A stretch of 8,898 bases of DNA, from contig CAKAQP010000096.1 of NCBI GenBank assembly GCA_916720285.1, positions 1 through 8,898 on the forward strand, given 5' to 3'. Below the pieces are notes generated by a model, which saw only the letters and a program-made list of their open reading frames with translations, had not been told where the DNA came from and did not search any database. The translations under genes and the position numbers were made by a program. Below, in pieces: positions 1 through 6,175 of this stretch; positions within the stretch are counted from its first letter, which is position 1; each line of letters opens with the position of its first letter. This DNA is from an uncultured Lachnoanaerobaculum sp. (GTDB lineage: Bacteria; Bacillota; Clostridia; Lachnospirales; Lachnospiraceae).

Positions 1-257
1 TGCCACTCAGGTTTTGCCTTTGGGTGAACATATATACTGTCCTCAACTATATACTCATCTTCAAACTTTTCTCCGTATTTTTTCTGCATATAATATTCTA
101 CTGCATTCATATAATCTTGCCTTGTAAGCATCAAAATCCTTACTCCTCTTTTTACAAGTATATCCCTGAGGAATACAAGTCCAACTATAAAAACTATTAT
201 CAGTAAAATACCCCTTATTGCCTCTTCGTTTTGGCTTAGTCTTCTCTTTTTCAACAT
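1..257 (-). CDS. Membrane-anchored protein X1, N-terminal part (cut by left window edge)
   Basis: The first 85 codons of a gene continuing past the left edge. The visible protein starts MLKKRRLSQNEEAIRG, has one hydrophobic segment at about residues 16-33 followed by basic residues, and then the stretch YMNAVEYYMQKKYGEKFE. This suggests a short cytoplasmic tail, one membrane span and an outer domain. It is nearly the same as the start of X2 (1490-2236), with about 9 differences in 85 residues and one extra codon at position 2. I chose the ATG at 257 by alignment with X2. Its ribosome binding site is poor: the nearest GAGG lies about 12 bases upstream, whereas X2 has a well-placed GGAGAG. The start is 15 bases after the final stop of the broken Y1 gene, so the two were probably co-transcribed. 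I do not recognise the family, and whether the gene is intact beyond the edge cannot be seen. Confidence 0.75.
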   Translation of the reverse strand, partial: MLKKRRLSQNEEAIRGILLIIVFIVGLVFLRDILVKRGVRILMLTRQDYMNAVEYYMQKKYGEKFEDEYIVEDSIYVHPKAKPEW

Positions 258-272
258 TTGATTTTTTAACCT

Positions 273-736
273 CTACACGATAAAAACTTCTGCATCAGGA
301 AACATAGCTTCAATGTCTTAATTTATCTTCAAATGATATAAATCCAGCTTCTTTAAATGTGCCAATTTTTTATTAAATATATATTATCGAGCACATGCTC
401 ATCCTCGTAAATACTCTTATCTCCGACATATGCACTCACATAACAAAACCCTATAAATTTAGCATTCTTGAAGTACTTTATATCTTCAATATTCTTTATA
501 TTGTATTTTCTGAAATTTATTGTTACAAAGTCTACCTTTTCAAGATCTTTTCTCCAAATTATTCCATCTAAGGCCTTTTCTCTTATATCTACCATTGACA
601 CTTTAGATGATATTAAAGTATCTCTTACCGCCCTTTCAAACTCTCTGTCTTTAAAAAAGGCTATTTGGTTCATAATGTATATACAAATTACCGACATCAC
701 AACAATAACAATTTGTATTCTTCTCTTTTTCATCAT
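273..736 (-). pseudogene. Broken copy Y1 of the small LRR-like membrane protein
   Basis: A paralogue of Y2 (893-1381) that no longer reads through. The start is the ATG at 736 (MMKKRRIQ...), set by a GGAGG at 745-749 with an 8-base spacer. The protein has a membrane span at about residues 8-25 and then follows Y2 closely (AFFKDREFERAVR, GIIW, INFRKY, YFKNAK, SAYVGDKSIYEDE), about 57% identical over some 100 residues. At the six-A run (365-370, read on the minus strand) one base is missing relative to Y2, so the frame drifts to a stop at 353-355. In the shifted frame the homology resumes (LAHLKKLDLYHLK), meets a TAA at 318-320, then ends with MFPDAEVFIV and a TAG at 273-275, matching the Y2 tail MFPNARVIIE. 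The span of 464 bases is not a multiple of three. A sequencing error could explain the frameshift but not the second stop and missing codons. Confidence 0.82.
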
Positions 737-892
737 ATCCCATACCTCCGGCAAATATTTCAAACTTACAGACTTTAAAAAAATTTGTATTAAAATTCTC
801 AATACACTCTTTTGTCATTTCAATTTCCCCGGTATCTACTTTGTGACTTGGATAAATTCTGTATTCACATATATACAAACATCCGTATATAT
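737..892 (-). other. Spacer between Y2 and Y1 with shared leader remnant and weak hairpin
   Basis: A 156-base AT-rich gap. Just after the Y2 stop lies a perfect 8-base inverted repeat, ATATATAC at 869-876 and GTATATAT at 885-892, with an 8-base loop. It has no T-run after it, so it is not a convincing terminator. On the minus strand the part around 791-835 (ATACCGG..., AAAGAGTGTATTGAG) loosely matches the leader of Y2 at about 1421-1456 (ATACCGG, AAAGAGTAAGTATATTAGAG). This suggests the Y duplication included some upstream DNA. An open frame of about 75 codons (651-878) crosses this gap into Y1 in another frame. I found no ribosome binding site or homology for it and do not call it a gene. 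Confidence 0.4.
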
Positions 893-1381
893 TTACTCTA
901 TAATTACCCTCGCATTAGGAAACATTTTCTTTATATTTTCTATAGCTTCATCATCTAACTTTAAGTGATATAATTGCAAATCATCCAGATATTTTAAATC
1001 CTTTATCTTGTATAAATTATCAAGTACATTCTCATCCTCATATATGCTTTTATCTCCATAATATGCACTTGAATATACCAACGATATTAATTTAGCGTTC
1101 TTAAAATATACCAGGTCACTTATATCTCTTATTTTATATTTTCTAAAGTTTATATATATATTATCTACATCCTTAAGATCGTCCTTCCAAATGATCCCCT
1201 CAATAGGATTGATTCTTTTGTATTCGTCTATAGATACCACCTCATAGTTAGCTTTATTTTCTCTTACCAATCTTTCAAACTCCGGATCATGGAAAAAAGC
1301 TATTTTATTTACAGTATATAATGCAAATACGATAATAATAATTACTGTTGCGCAAATTATCTTCTTATATTTCCTTAGCAT
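893..1381 (-). CDS. Small membrane-anchored leucine-rich-repeat-like protein Y2
   Basis: A 162-residue protein. Residues 8-25 form a hydrophobic span after a basic start (MLRKYKK), so an N-terminal anchor with the rest outside is likely. Residues 29-41 (FFHDPEFERLVRE) resemble the cap before internalin-type leucine-rich repeats, which typically reads F-D-x-x-(F/L)-E-x-x-V-R. Two degenerate repeat-like stretches follow: INFRKYKIRDISDLVYFKNAK (about 77-97) and YKIKDLKYLDDLQLYHLKL (about 124-142), closing with MFPNARVII, like the last strand of such folds. The start is the ATG at 1381, behind a strong GGAGGAG with a 7-base spacer. The gene sits 108 bases after X2 and before the broken copy Y1. 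The LRR link is by pattern only and the function is unknown. A binding or immunity-like surface role is possible but nothing here shows it. Confidence 0.8.
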   Translation of the reverse strand: MLRKYKKIICATVIIIIVFALYTVNKIAFFHDPEFERLVRENKANYEVVSIDEYKRINPIEGIIWKDDLKDVDNIYINFRKYKIRDISDLVYFKNAKLISLVYSSAYYGDKSIYEDENVLDNLYKIKDLKYLDDLQLYHLKLDDEAIENIKKMFPNARVIIE

Positions 1382-1489
1382 AAATTCACTCCTCCGATGT
1401 AATATCCACTGTTCTTTTAATCCTACCTCTAATATACTTACTCTTTTCCGGTATTTGTTTTTTACTGCAAGTCTTTATCTGTAGGCCTA

Positions 1490-2236
1490 TCACTTGCCAT
1501 ATCCCTTGTCTCCTTCCAATATACGCATATCGTCAAAACCTGTTTTGTATGCCTTATCATAAAAGCTGGAAATTCTACAATAAAACTTTAACTTATTGAA
1601 TGTATAGTCTATCAATCTTTCTTCAAACTTATCTAAGTCTTCTTTTGTAATATGTGTAACCAGCAATCTGTTAGTCTGCAAATCTTTTTCTACAAATATT
1701 TCACATGCCTTTCTAAAATCTTTTTCTCTATTTTCAACATTTTTATCTGTGAATATACAAGTAGTGTAGTCACTATTACTTACATATGTCATTATATCTG
1801 TATCTTTGTTAAAGCTGTCATCCAGCGAAAAACCATATGGTTGTGTGTAAACTTTACACTCTCCATATATAGGTTTTACCAGCTCATATATATACTTCTC
1901 AAGTTCTTCTTTCTTTAGGTATCCTACATAATTATCACTAAAATAAGTTAACCCATTTTTACTATAAACTTCTACTACTGCATGCCACTCAGGTTTTGCT
2001 TTTGGATGTACATATATACTATTATCAACTATATACTCACCTTCAAACTTCTCTCCATATTTTTTCTGCATGTAATATTCTACTGCATTCATATAATCTT
2101 GCCTTGTAAGCATCAAAATCCTTACTCCCCTTTTTACCAGCATATCTCTAAGGAATACAAGTCCAACTATAAAAACTATTATTATCAGAATACCTCTTAT
2201 TGCTTCTTCATTTTGGCTTATTTTTCTCTTTTCCAT
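1490..2236 (-). CDS. Membrane-anchored protein X2, unknown family
   Basis: A 248-residue protein I do not recognise. A charged N-terminus (MEKRKISQNEEAIR) is followed by a hydrophobic span at about residues 15-33 and a basic stretch (VKRGVR), so the chain probably crosses the membrane once with a domain of about 210 residues outside. That domain opens with YMNAVEYYMQKKYGEKFE and is rich in charged and aromatic residues. It has two isolated cysteines (127, 160) plus C178 and C220, but no obvious catalytic motif. The start is the ATG at 2236, with GGAGAG 7 bases upstream. The alternative ATG at 2266 lies inside the right arm of the terminator-like hairpin and is rejected. X1 at the left edge is a near copy. 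Y2 follows after 108 bases, so X2 and Y2 may be co-expressed. Function unknown. Confidence 0.82.
   Translation of the reverse strand: MEKRKISQNEEAIRGILIIIVFIVGLVFLRDMLVKRGVRILMLTRQDYMNAVEYYMQKKYGEKFEGEYIVDNSIYVHPKAKPEWHAVVEVYSKNGLTYFSDNYVGYLKKEELEKYIYELVKPIYGECKVYTQPYGFSLDDSFNKDTDIMTYVSNSDYTTCIFTDKNVENREKDFRKACEIFVEKDLQTNRLLVTHITKEDLDKFEERLIDYTFNKLKFYCRISSFYDKAYKTGFDDMRILEGDKGYGK
1983..2236 (-). repeat. Direct repeat, right copy (matches 1-257)
   Basis: This stretch matches 1-257 in the same orientation with about 25 mismatches and one 3-base indel over about 254 bases, roughly 90% identity counted by eye. The match starts at the left window edge, so its true length is unknown. It ends at the two X start codons, and the sequence upstream of the starts differs, with terminator-like hairpin here and the Y1 tail there. 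The repeat reflects duplicated coding sequence and is not a mobile element end: I see no terminal inverted repeat or target-site duplication. Confidence 0.9.
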
Positions 2237-2251
2237 CCTATCTCTCCAATC

Positions 2252-2320
2252 AAAAAGCCCGCGCATTTATACCCTGACAAAGTAATACTTTAACTTGTAG
2301 GTAACATAAATGCGTGGGCT
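2252..2320 (-). terminator. Terminator-like hairpin with 35-base loop after the lipoprotein gene
   Basis: Positions 2306-2320 and 2256-2270 form a 15-pair stem with a single G-U pair when read on the minus strand (AGCCCACGCATTTAT and ATAAATGCGCGGGCT). A T-run (2252-2255, plus the last paired base) follows. The stem begins 11 bases after the lipoprotein stop, so an intrinsic terminator of that gene is the simplest reading. The loop of 35 bases is far longer than usual and itself contains a small dyad (AAAGT-ATT-ACTTT). The T-run ends only 15 bases before the X2 start and touches the X2 ribosome binding site, so the element could also act as an attenuator for X2. A TATAAA at 2266-2271 on the minus strand could be a -10 box for X2 within the hairpin, but its -35 region is poor. 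Confidence 0.7.
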
Positions 2321-2331
2321 GTATAAATTTT

Positions 2332-2844
2332 CTATTCTTCTTTAATAAATCCGTAGTAAGACGCGGTCTTCATATTTGCAATATCCAGTATCGTTTCGTC
2401 TTCCAAAAGAAATCCCATGTAGGGTATCATATTCGGCTTAGATATCTGCTCCTTACCCTCTAACATAAATGTCGTATTCTTTGTATAAATGCATATAAAA
2501 TCTTCAACCGTATATTGATCAGATCTGTTTATAACGTCTATCAACTCATCCTTGGTCACACCATATGATGAAAGCTTCTTTTCTATAAAATCCATTGCCT
2601 TCTCACCTCTGTACAATTTATATGTTCCTCCATAATAATTGTCATCGGTAACCCCCTTCTCCTGATACCAGAAAAAGCTGTGGTCCTCATTGAACACCCA
2701 ATATGATCCGTCATCATATGAAATCCATGATGTTTTTGTCAGAGCATCCGGCTCGTTATTTTCGGCCTTGTCTGAACGAAAACATCCGCTAAGTAGAAAT
2801 ACCGCAAGTAACATTGTCACAAAAATTGTCTTAAGTTTTCTCAT
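2332..2844 (-). CDS. Lipoprotein of unknown function
   Basis: A 170-residue protein with a lipoprotein signal: basic start MRKLK, hydrophobic core to about residue 19, and lipobox LLSGC with the lipidated cysteine at 21. The mature part should sit on the outer face of the membrane. After a short polar linker it has a compact domain with TSWISYDDGSYWVFNEDHSFFWY (39-60, an aromatic-rich, beta-sheet-like pattern) and DDNYYGGTYKLYRGEKAMDF (67-86). A further beta-rich tail ends SYYGFIKEE. I recall similar small lipoproteins of this layout in Lachnospiraceae but cannot name a family or function. The start is the ATG at 2844 behind AGGAG with a 7-base spacer. It has its own predicted promoter (2898-2925) and ends before the hairpin at 2252-2320, so it is probably a single-gene unit. 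Confidence 0.88.
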   Translation of the reverse strand: MRKLKTIFVTMLLAVFLLSGCFRSDKAENNEPDALTKTSWISYDDGSYWVFNEDHSFFWYQEKGVTDDNYYGGTYKLYRGEKAMDFIEKKLSSYGVTKDELIDVINRSDQYTVEDFICIYTKNTTFMLEGKEQISKPNMIPYMGFLLEDETILDIANMKTASYYGFIKEE

Positions 2845-2897
2845 AAGATATCTCCTTATTTGATTTTTACGAACTGAAGTAATAAACTGTTATCTAC

Positions 2898-2925
2898 AGT
2901 ATATATCATTTTCAATATTTTTCAA
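2898..2925 (-). promoter_or_regulatory. Predicted sigma-A-type promoter of the lipoprotein gene
   Basis: On the minus strand, TTGAAA (2920-2925) and TATACT (2898-2903) are 16 bases apart and lie about 55 bases upstream of the lipoprotein start. They begin only 12 bases after the polymerase stop codon. A short dyad ACTGT-5-ACAGT (2886-2900) overlaps the -10 box and the likely transcription start, and could be an operator, though it is short enough to be chance. I see no terminator between the polymerase gene and this promoter, so readthrough from the upstream operon is also possible. Confidence 0.5.
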
Positions 2926-2937
2926 TGTATTTCTACT

Positions 2938-4407
2938 TTATTCCCTATGTCCGCCTATTTGCCTGTTTCTGTCAAGTGCAGTTCCCTCTTCTTTGAGATT
3001 AAGTCCTTTAAATATGGCATTGTTTCCAAATTTTCTTTTTACTTTAAGTACGGCTTTCATTCTGCTGCTTTCTTTTTCTTCCGAAATGCTGTTTGCTTCC
3101 AAGAGATTTCCCGTACAGCCTGCGCTGTTTTTATGGCTTATCTCACTCGCAACTATGGTTATCCTTCTAAAAAGCAATATGGGATTTGCAAGTTTCTCAA
3201 ATAGCTCCTCACTTTTCTTGCAGATCTCTTTTGTGGAATTGGTATATGATAAAAGATTTATCGAGCCGTGCGCTCCCTCAGGTACGCTCCTTCCGTAAAA
3301 ATCTTTTATAATATTCCCGGTGTAATCTTTTGCTGTTTTCGGATCTGCCAAGCTGTCTATATCATATCCTATACTTAAAGTTATCTGCCTTGTGACAGTA
3401 TCTTTTTCAAGCAGTGAAAATGAGAGTCTTTCCGCCATTTCTATAACTATGGTCCTTACCTCTTCATAGCTGTATGCTCTAAGTAAGACCTGTCCTTCGC
3501 TTATACTTTTCTTTTCAGGTGTATATGCTTTTATATCTTTGATTTCCGTATTGTCGATTCCCCAGGCATGTTCTATCAAAAAGCTTGCATTTTTTCCAAA
3601 CAGCTTATATAAAAGATTCATTCCCTCATTGGCACGATTCTTTTTTAAGCTCTCCCTTGCAATATCTCCCATTGTATATATTCCGTACTTTGCAAGGTTC
3701 TTGCTGTAACCTCTTCCTATTCTCCAAAAATCTGTAATAGGTGTATGGCTCCAAAGCTTTTCTCTGTAGGATTTAACGCTCAGTTCTCCTATTCTGGCTC
3801 CATGTTCATTAGGCTCGGCTCTTTTTGCCATGATATCCATAGCTATTTTTGCCAGGTACATATTTTCACCTATACCGGCACTTGCCGTTATGCCTGTGGT
3901 ATCAAGGACATCTTTTACCATTTTTTCCACAAACCCTGTTGCATCATAACCTGCATATCCCGTAATATCTATAAAGACTTCATCCACCGAATATACATAG
4001 ATGTCCTCAGGTGAGACATACTTTAGATATACACTGATTATCCTTGCGCTGTATTCCATATATTTTTTCATTCTCGGTACAGCCACTACCATATCAACTT
4101 CCAGTTTTACATTTTTTTTGAGTTCTTCAAGAGAATATGATTTTCCTTCAGACTTTCCTACAAGTTTTTCTCTTCTGTGATTTACTTCCTGCAGCCTTTT
4201 TATTACTTCAAAAAGTCTTGGCCTTCCCGGTATTCCAAAGGTCTTAAGTGCGGGACTTACCGCAAGACAGATAGTCTTTGAGGTTCTGCTCTCATCAGCC
4301 ACCACCAGATTTATATCCAAGGGATCCAATTTTCTTTCTCTGCACTCTACCGAGACGTAGAAGGATTTTAAGTCTATTGCCGCAAATATCCTTTTTTTAT
4401 TATTCAT
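2938..4407 (-). CDS. Y-family DNA polymerase (UmuC/DinB type)
   Basis: An error-prone translesion polymerase that extends DNA past damaged template bases. The 489-residue chain opens with IFAAIDLKSFYVSVE, giving the metal-binding Asp12 and the probable sugar-selecting Tyr17. The second catalytic block SVDEVFIDITG supplies Asp142 and Glu143. TASAGIGENMYLAKIAMD (174-191) is the usual palm/fingers motif, and residues 222-251 (DFWRIGRGYSKNLAKYGI...) form the helix-hairpin-helix thumb. The little-finger domain spans about 300-420, and the C-terminus ends NRQIGGHRE. Length and tail fit the Firmicutes UvrX/YqjW-like group rather than the shorter DinB (about 350-410), so I give no symbol. All three catalytic carboxylates are present. 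The ATG at 4407 lies 2 bases after the proX stop; a TTG at 4413 overlapping that stop is the alternative. Neither has a strong ribosome binding site, which implies translational coupling. I see no LexA-type box. Confidence 0.93.
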   Translation of the reverse strand: MNNKKRIFAAIDLKSFYVSVECRERKLDPLDINLVVADESRTSKTICLAVSPALKTFGIPGRPRLFEVIKRLQEVNHRREKLVGKSEGKSYSLEELKKNVKLEVDMVVAVPRMKKYMEYSARIISVYLKYVSPEDIYVYSVDEVFIDITGYAGYDATGFVEKMVKDVLDTTGITASAGIGENMYLAKIAMDIMAKRAEPNEHGARIGELSVKSYREKLWSHTPITDFWRIGRGYSKNLAKYGIYTMGDIARESLKKNRANEGMNLLYKLFGKNASFLIEHAWGIDNTEIKDIKAYTPEKKSISEGQVLLRAYSYEEVRTIVIEMAERLSFSLLEKDTVTRQITLSIGYDIDSLADPKTAKDYTGNIIKDFYGRSVPEGAHGSINLLSYTNSTKEICKKSEELFEKLANPILLFRRITIVASEISHKNSAGCTGNLLEANSISEEKESSRMKAVLKVKRKFGNNAIFKGLNLKEEGTALDRNRQIGGHRE

Positions 4408-4409
4408 TT

Positions 4410-4952
4410 TCAATTATCTATTATTTTAGCTTCTTTTCCCAATGCAGGTATTATCTTATTTAAAAAATCATCAGTGCTTATCTTCAGTGTTGAGGTATTC
4501 TCACAGGGATGACATCTGATAAAATCCGCCTGTATTACATCTTTGTCTATAACAAGGTCAACTCTGTTGTCTTTATCATTTAAAAGTCCCAGTACACTTA
4601 CAGATCCCGGAGTTACATCCAAAAATTCCTTCAAATAGTTTTCTTTTGCAAAGGAGAGTCTGGACATATCAAGTTTCTTTGAGATATCTTTTGTAACATA
4701 TTTCTTATCTCCCGGCATCATAAAGAGGAAAAACTTTGTTTCCTGCCTGTTGCACAGAACTATATTTTTGCATATCTTAACTCCAAGCGCACCCTCTATC
4801 TCCTTGCATTTTTCCATATCTGAAGCCTCATCATGGTCTACAACTTCGTATTCCACTCCCAAGCCGTCCAAAAAATCATAACATCTTTTTTCTTTATCCT
4901 GTCTGTTTTCTATATCAACAGGTCTTCCCTTATAGGGTCTTGAAATATACAT
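4410..4952 (-). CDS. proX: ProX-type prolyl-tRNA editing protein (Ala-tRNA(Pro) deacylase)
   Basis: A free-standing editing enzyme of the YbaK/ProRS-associated fold that hydrolyses alanine wrongly attached to tRNA(Pro), backing up prolyl-tRNA synthetase in the cytoplasm. The 180 residues carry the family landmarks: KICKNIVLCNRQ with the conserved lysine (Lys62), FFLFMMPGDKKYVTKDIS (74-91), SRLSFA (97-102), TPGSVSVLGLLND (114-126) and the C-terminal HPCENTSTLKIS (148-159). This layout matches the PrdX/ProX branch more than the YbaK (Cys-tRNA) branch. The family assignment is firm and the exact misacylated substrate is inferred. The start is the ATG at 4952 with GGAAGG 5 bases upstream. It follows yaaA by 15 bases and its stop is 2 bases from the polymerase ATG. 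The symbol is used for the family; prdX and ybaK-like names are also applied to such genes. Confidence 0.9.
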   Translation of the reverse strand: MYISRPYKGRPVDIENRQDKEKRCYDFLDGLGVEYEVVDHDEASDMEKCKEIEGALGVKICKNIVLCNRQETKFFLFMMPGDKKYVTKDISKKLDMSRLSFAKENYLKEFLDVTPGSVSVLGLLNDKDNRVDLVIDKDVIQADFIRCHPCENTSTLKISTDDFLNKIIPALGKEAKIIDN

Positions 4953-4967
4953 AATAACCTTCCAAAA

Positions 4968-5711
4968 TTACTCTAATATAAACACATATTTTTTCTCATT
5001 TGAAAGCTCTTTATCAAATTTAAATCCGAGTCTGTCAAACTTTTTTATTTCCTCTTCATTTTGGATATTTCCTGATGCAAGGAAGTTTACCATCTCACCT
5101 CTTGCCATCTTTGCCATAGTGGCTTTTTGTACTACCTTCCCGTCTTTTTTCTCGGCAAACACACATGTGATGAATTTATTTTCTTTTAAAAGATAGCTTT
5201 CTATAGTTTTTGAATATTCTTTTGAGGCAAGATTTATTACTACTTCTCCGGTTTCAAAAATCTTTTTATATATTTTATCTCCCCAAAACTCATACAGATT
5301 TTTGTGCTCTCCTATCTCCATCTTTGCCTGCATCTCAAGTCTGTACGGACTTACTCCGTCAAATGCTCTAAGTATTCCGAAAAATCCCGAAAGTATATAT
5401 AAATTCTCTTTTATATACTCTATTGCAGAGGCTTCCATTACATTTACCGCCATATACTGATACTGTATACCTTGATAAGAAAATATTGCAGGGGTAAGAC
5501 TCCCCTGCAAATTCATGTTTTTAAATCTGTCAAAATTTTCATTTGCAATCTTTTCATTGCATTTCCAGATCTCTTTCAGCTCTTCGTAAGATCTTTGTCT
5601 TATCTCTTCTAAAAGGATCTTGCTCTTATCAATATATGTAGGTACACTGCTTCCGATATAACAGTCTGTATTTTCTATCATTGTCTTGGCAGGTGATACT
5701 ACTATTTTCAT
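4968..5711 (-). CDS. yaaA: Peroxide stress protein YaaA (DUF328/UPF0246)
   Basis: A 247-residue protein of the YaaA family. In E. coli, YaaA is induced by OxyR during peroxide stress and lowers free intracellular iron, limiting Fenton damage to DNA and proteins; the fold also binds DNA. Family signatures are complete: start MKIVVSPAKTM, TPAIFSYQGIQYQYM (73-87), SGFFGILRAFDGVSPYRLEM (108-127), VINLASKEYSK (158-168) and the near-C-terminal KMARGEMVNFLA (201-212). Length is normal. Its ATG overlaps the bcp stop by 4 bases (ATGA), so the two are translationally coupled and the start is well defined. Its neighbour bcp, a peroxide-reducing enzyme, supports a peroxide-defence role. No regulator gene or PerR-like operator could be identified. 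Confidence 0.95.
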   Translation of the reverse strand: MKIVVSPAKTMIENTDCYIGSSVPTYIDKSKILLEEIRQRSYEELKEIWKCNEKIANENFDRFKNMNLQGSLTPAIFSYQGIQYQYMAVNVMEASAIEYIKENLYILSGFFGILRAFDGVSPYRLEMQAKMEIGEHKNLYEFWGDKIYKKIFETGEVVINLASKEYSKTIESYLLKENKFITCVFAEKKDGKVVQKATMAKMARGEMVNFLASGNIQNEEEIKKFDRLGFKFDKELSNEKKYVFILE

Positions 5712-6163
5712 TCCAAAATCTCCAACATCTCAGCCGGATTCTTGGCAGCTTTTACCTTATCCATAGCCTCTATGATAACTCCCTTTTCGTCTATAAGATA
5801 TGTGGTTCTTACCACTCCCATAGATACTTTTCCATAGAGTTTTTTCTCATGCCATACATCATATGCCTGTATCACGTCAAGCTCAGGATTTGAAAGCAAT
5901 GTAAACGGCAGTGAATATTTATCTTTAAACTTCTTATGTGATGCAACGCTGTCTTTACTGATACCTATTACTTCCACTCCCTTTTCCATAAACTGCGGAT
6001 AGAGTTCTCCAAATCCGCAGGCCTGGCTTGTGCAACCTGGTGTATTGTCCTTTGGATAAAAGTACAATATAAGTTTCTTACCTTCATAATCTGAAAGATT
6101 TCTTACTGTTCCGTTCTCATCCGGAAGTGAAAACTCCGGTGCTTTTGTTCCTATCTGTAACAT
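5708..6163 (-). CDS. bcp: Thioredoxin-dependent peroxiredoxin Bcp/PrxQ
   Basis: A cytoplasmic peroxiredoxin that reduces hydrogen peroxide and organic hydroperoxides with electrons from thioredoxin. The 151-residue length is standard. The core motif FYPKDNTPGCTSQACGF (35-51) places the peroxidatic cysteine at 44, with Thr41 and Pro42 of the active site. A second cysteine at 49, five residues on, marks the PrxQ/BCP subfamily that forms an intramolecular disulphide. The conserved arginine appears in VVRTTYLID (Arg119). Both cysteines being present argues for a working atypical 2-Cys enzyme. The start at 6163 has a strong AAGGAAGG with a 6-base spacer that begins right at the xylB stop, 12 bases upstream. 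It overlaps yaaA by 4 bases. No break or anomaly seen. Confidence 0.96.
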   Translation of the reverse strand: MLQIGTKAPEFSLPDENGTVRNLSDYEGKKLILYFYPKDNTPGCTSQACGFGELYPQFMEKGVEVIGISKDSVASHKKFKDKYSLPFTLLSNPELDVIQAYDVWHEKKLYGKVSMGVVRTTYLIDEKGVIIEAMDKVKAAKNPAEMLEILE

Positions 6164-6175
6164 AAATTTCCTTCC

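Noticed and set aside
24..206. Plus-strand open frame, repeated at about 1982-2293
   Set aside because: It is antisense to X1 and X2, and its apparent conservation follows from the duplicated coding sequence on the other strand. No ribosome binding site is seen.
651..878. Minus-strand frame of about 75 codons between Y2 and Y1
   Set aside because: It overlaps the well-supported Y1 start region in another frame, lacks a ribosome binding site, and has no resemblance to X, Y or any family I know.
468..968. Plus-strand frame of about 166 codons
   Set aside because: It is antisense to Y1 and the end of Y2. Its hydrophobic, AT-driven composition is typical of a reverse-strand shadow.
2237..2266. 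Ten-residue N-terminal extension of X2 from an ATG at 2266
   Set aside because: The codons lie in the terminator-like stem and T-run, the extension is absent from X1, and the ATG at 2236 has a good GGAGAG.
2256..2320. Terminal inverted repeats of a small mobile element
   Set aside because: Only 35 bases lie between the arms, no target-site duplication is seen, and a T-run follows one arm, so a terminator explains it better.
3745..4014. Plus-strand frames inside the polymerase, xylB and exporter genes
   Set aside because: They lie fully opposite genes with intact family motifs and show no independent coding signal.
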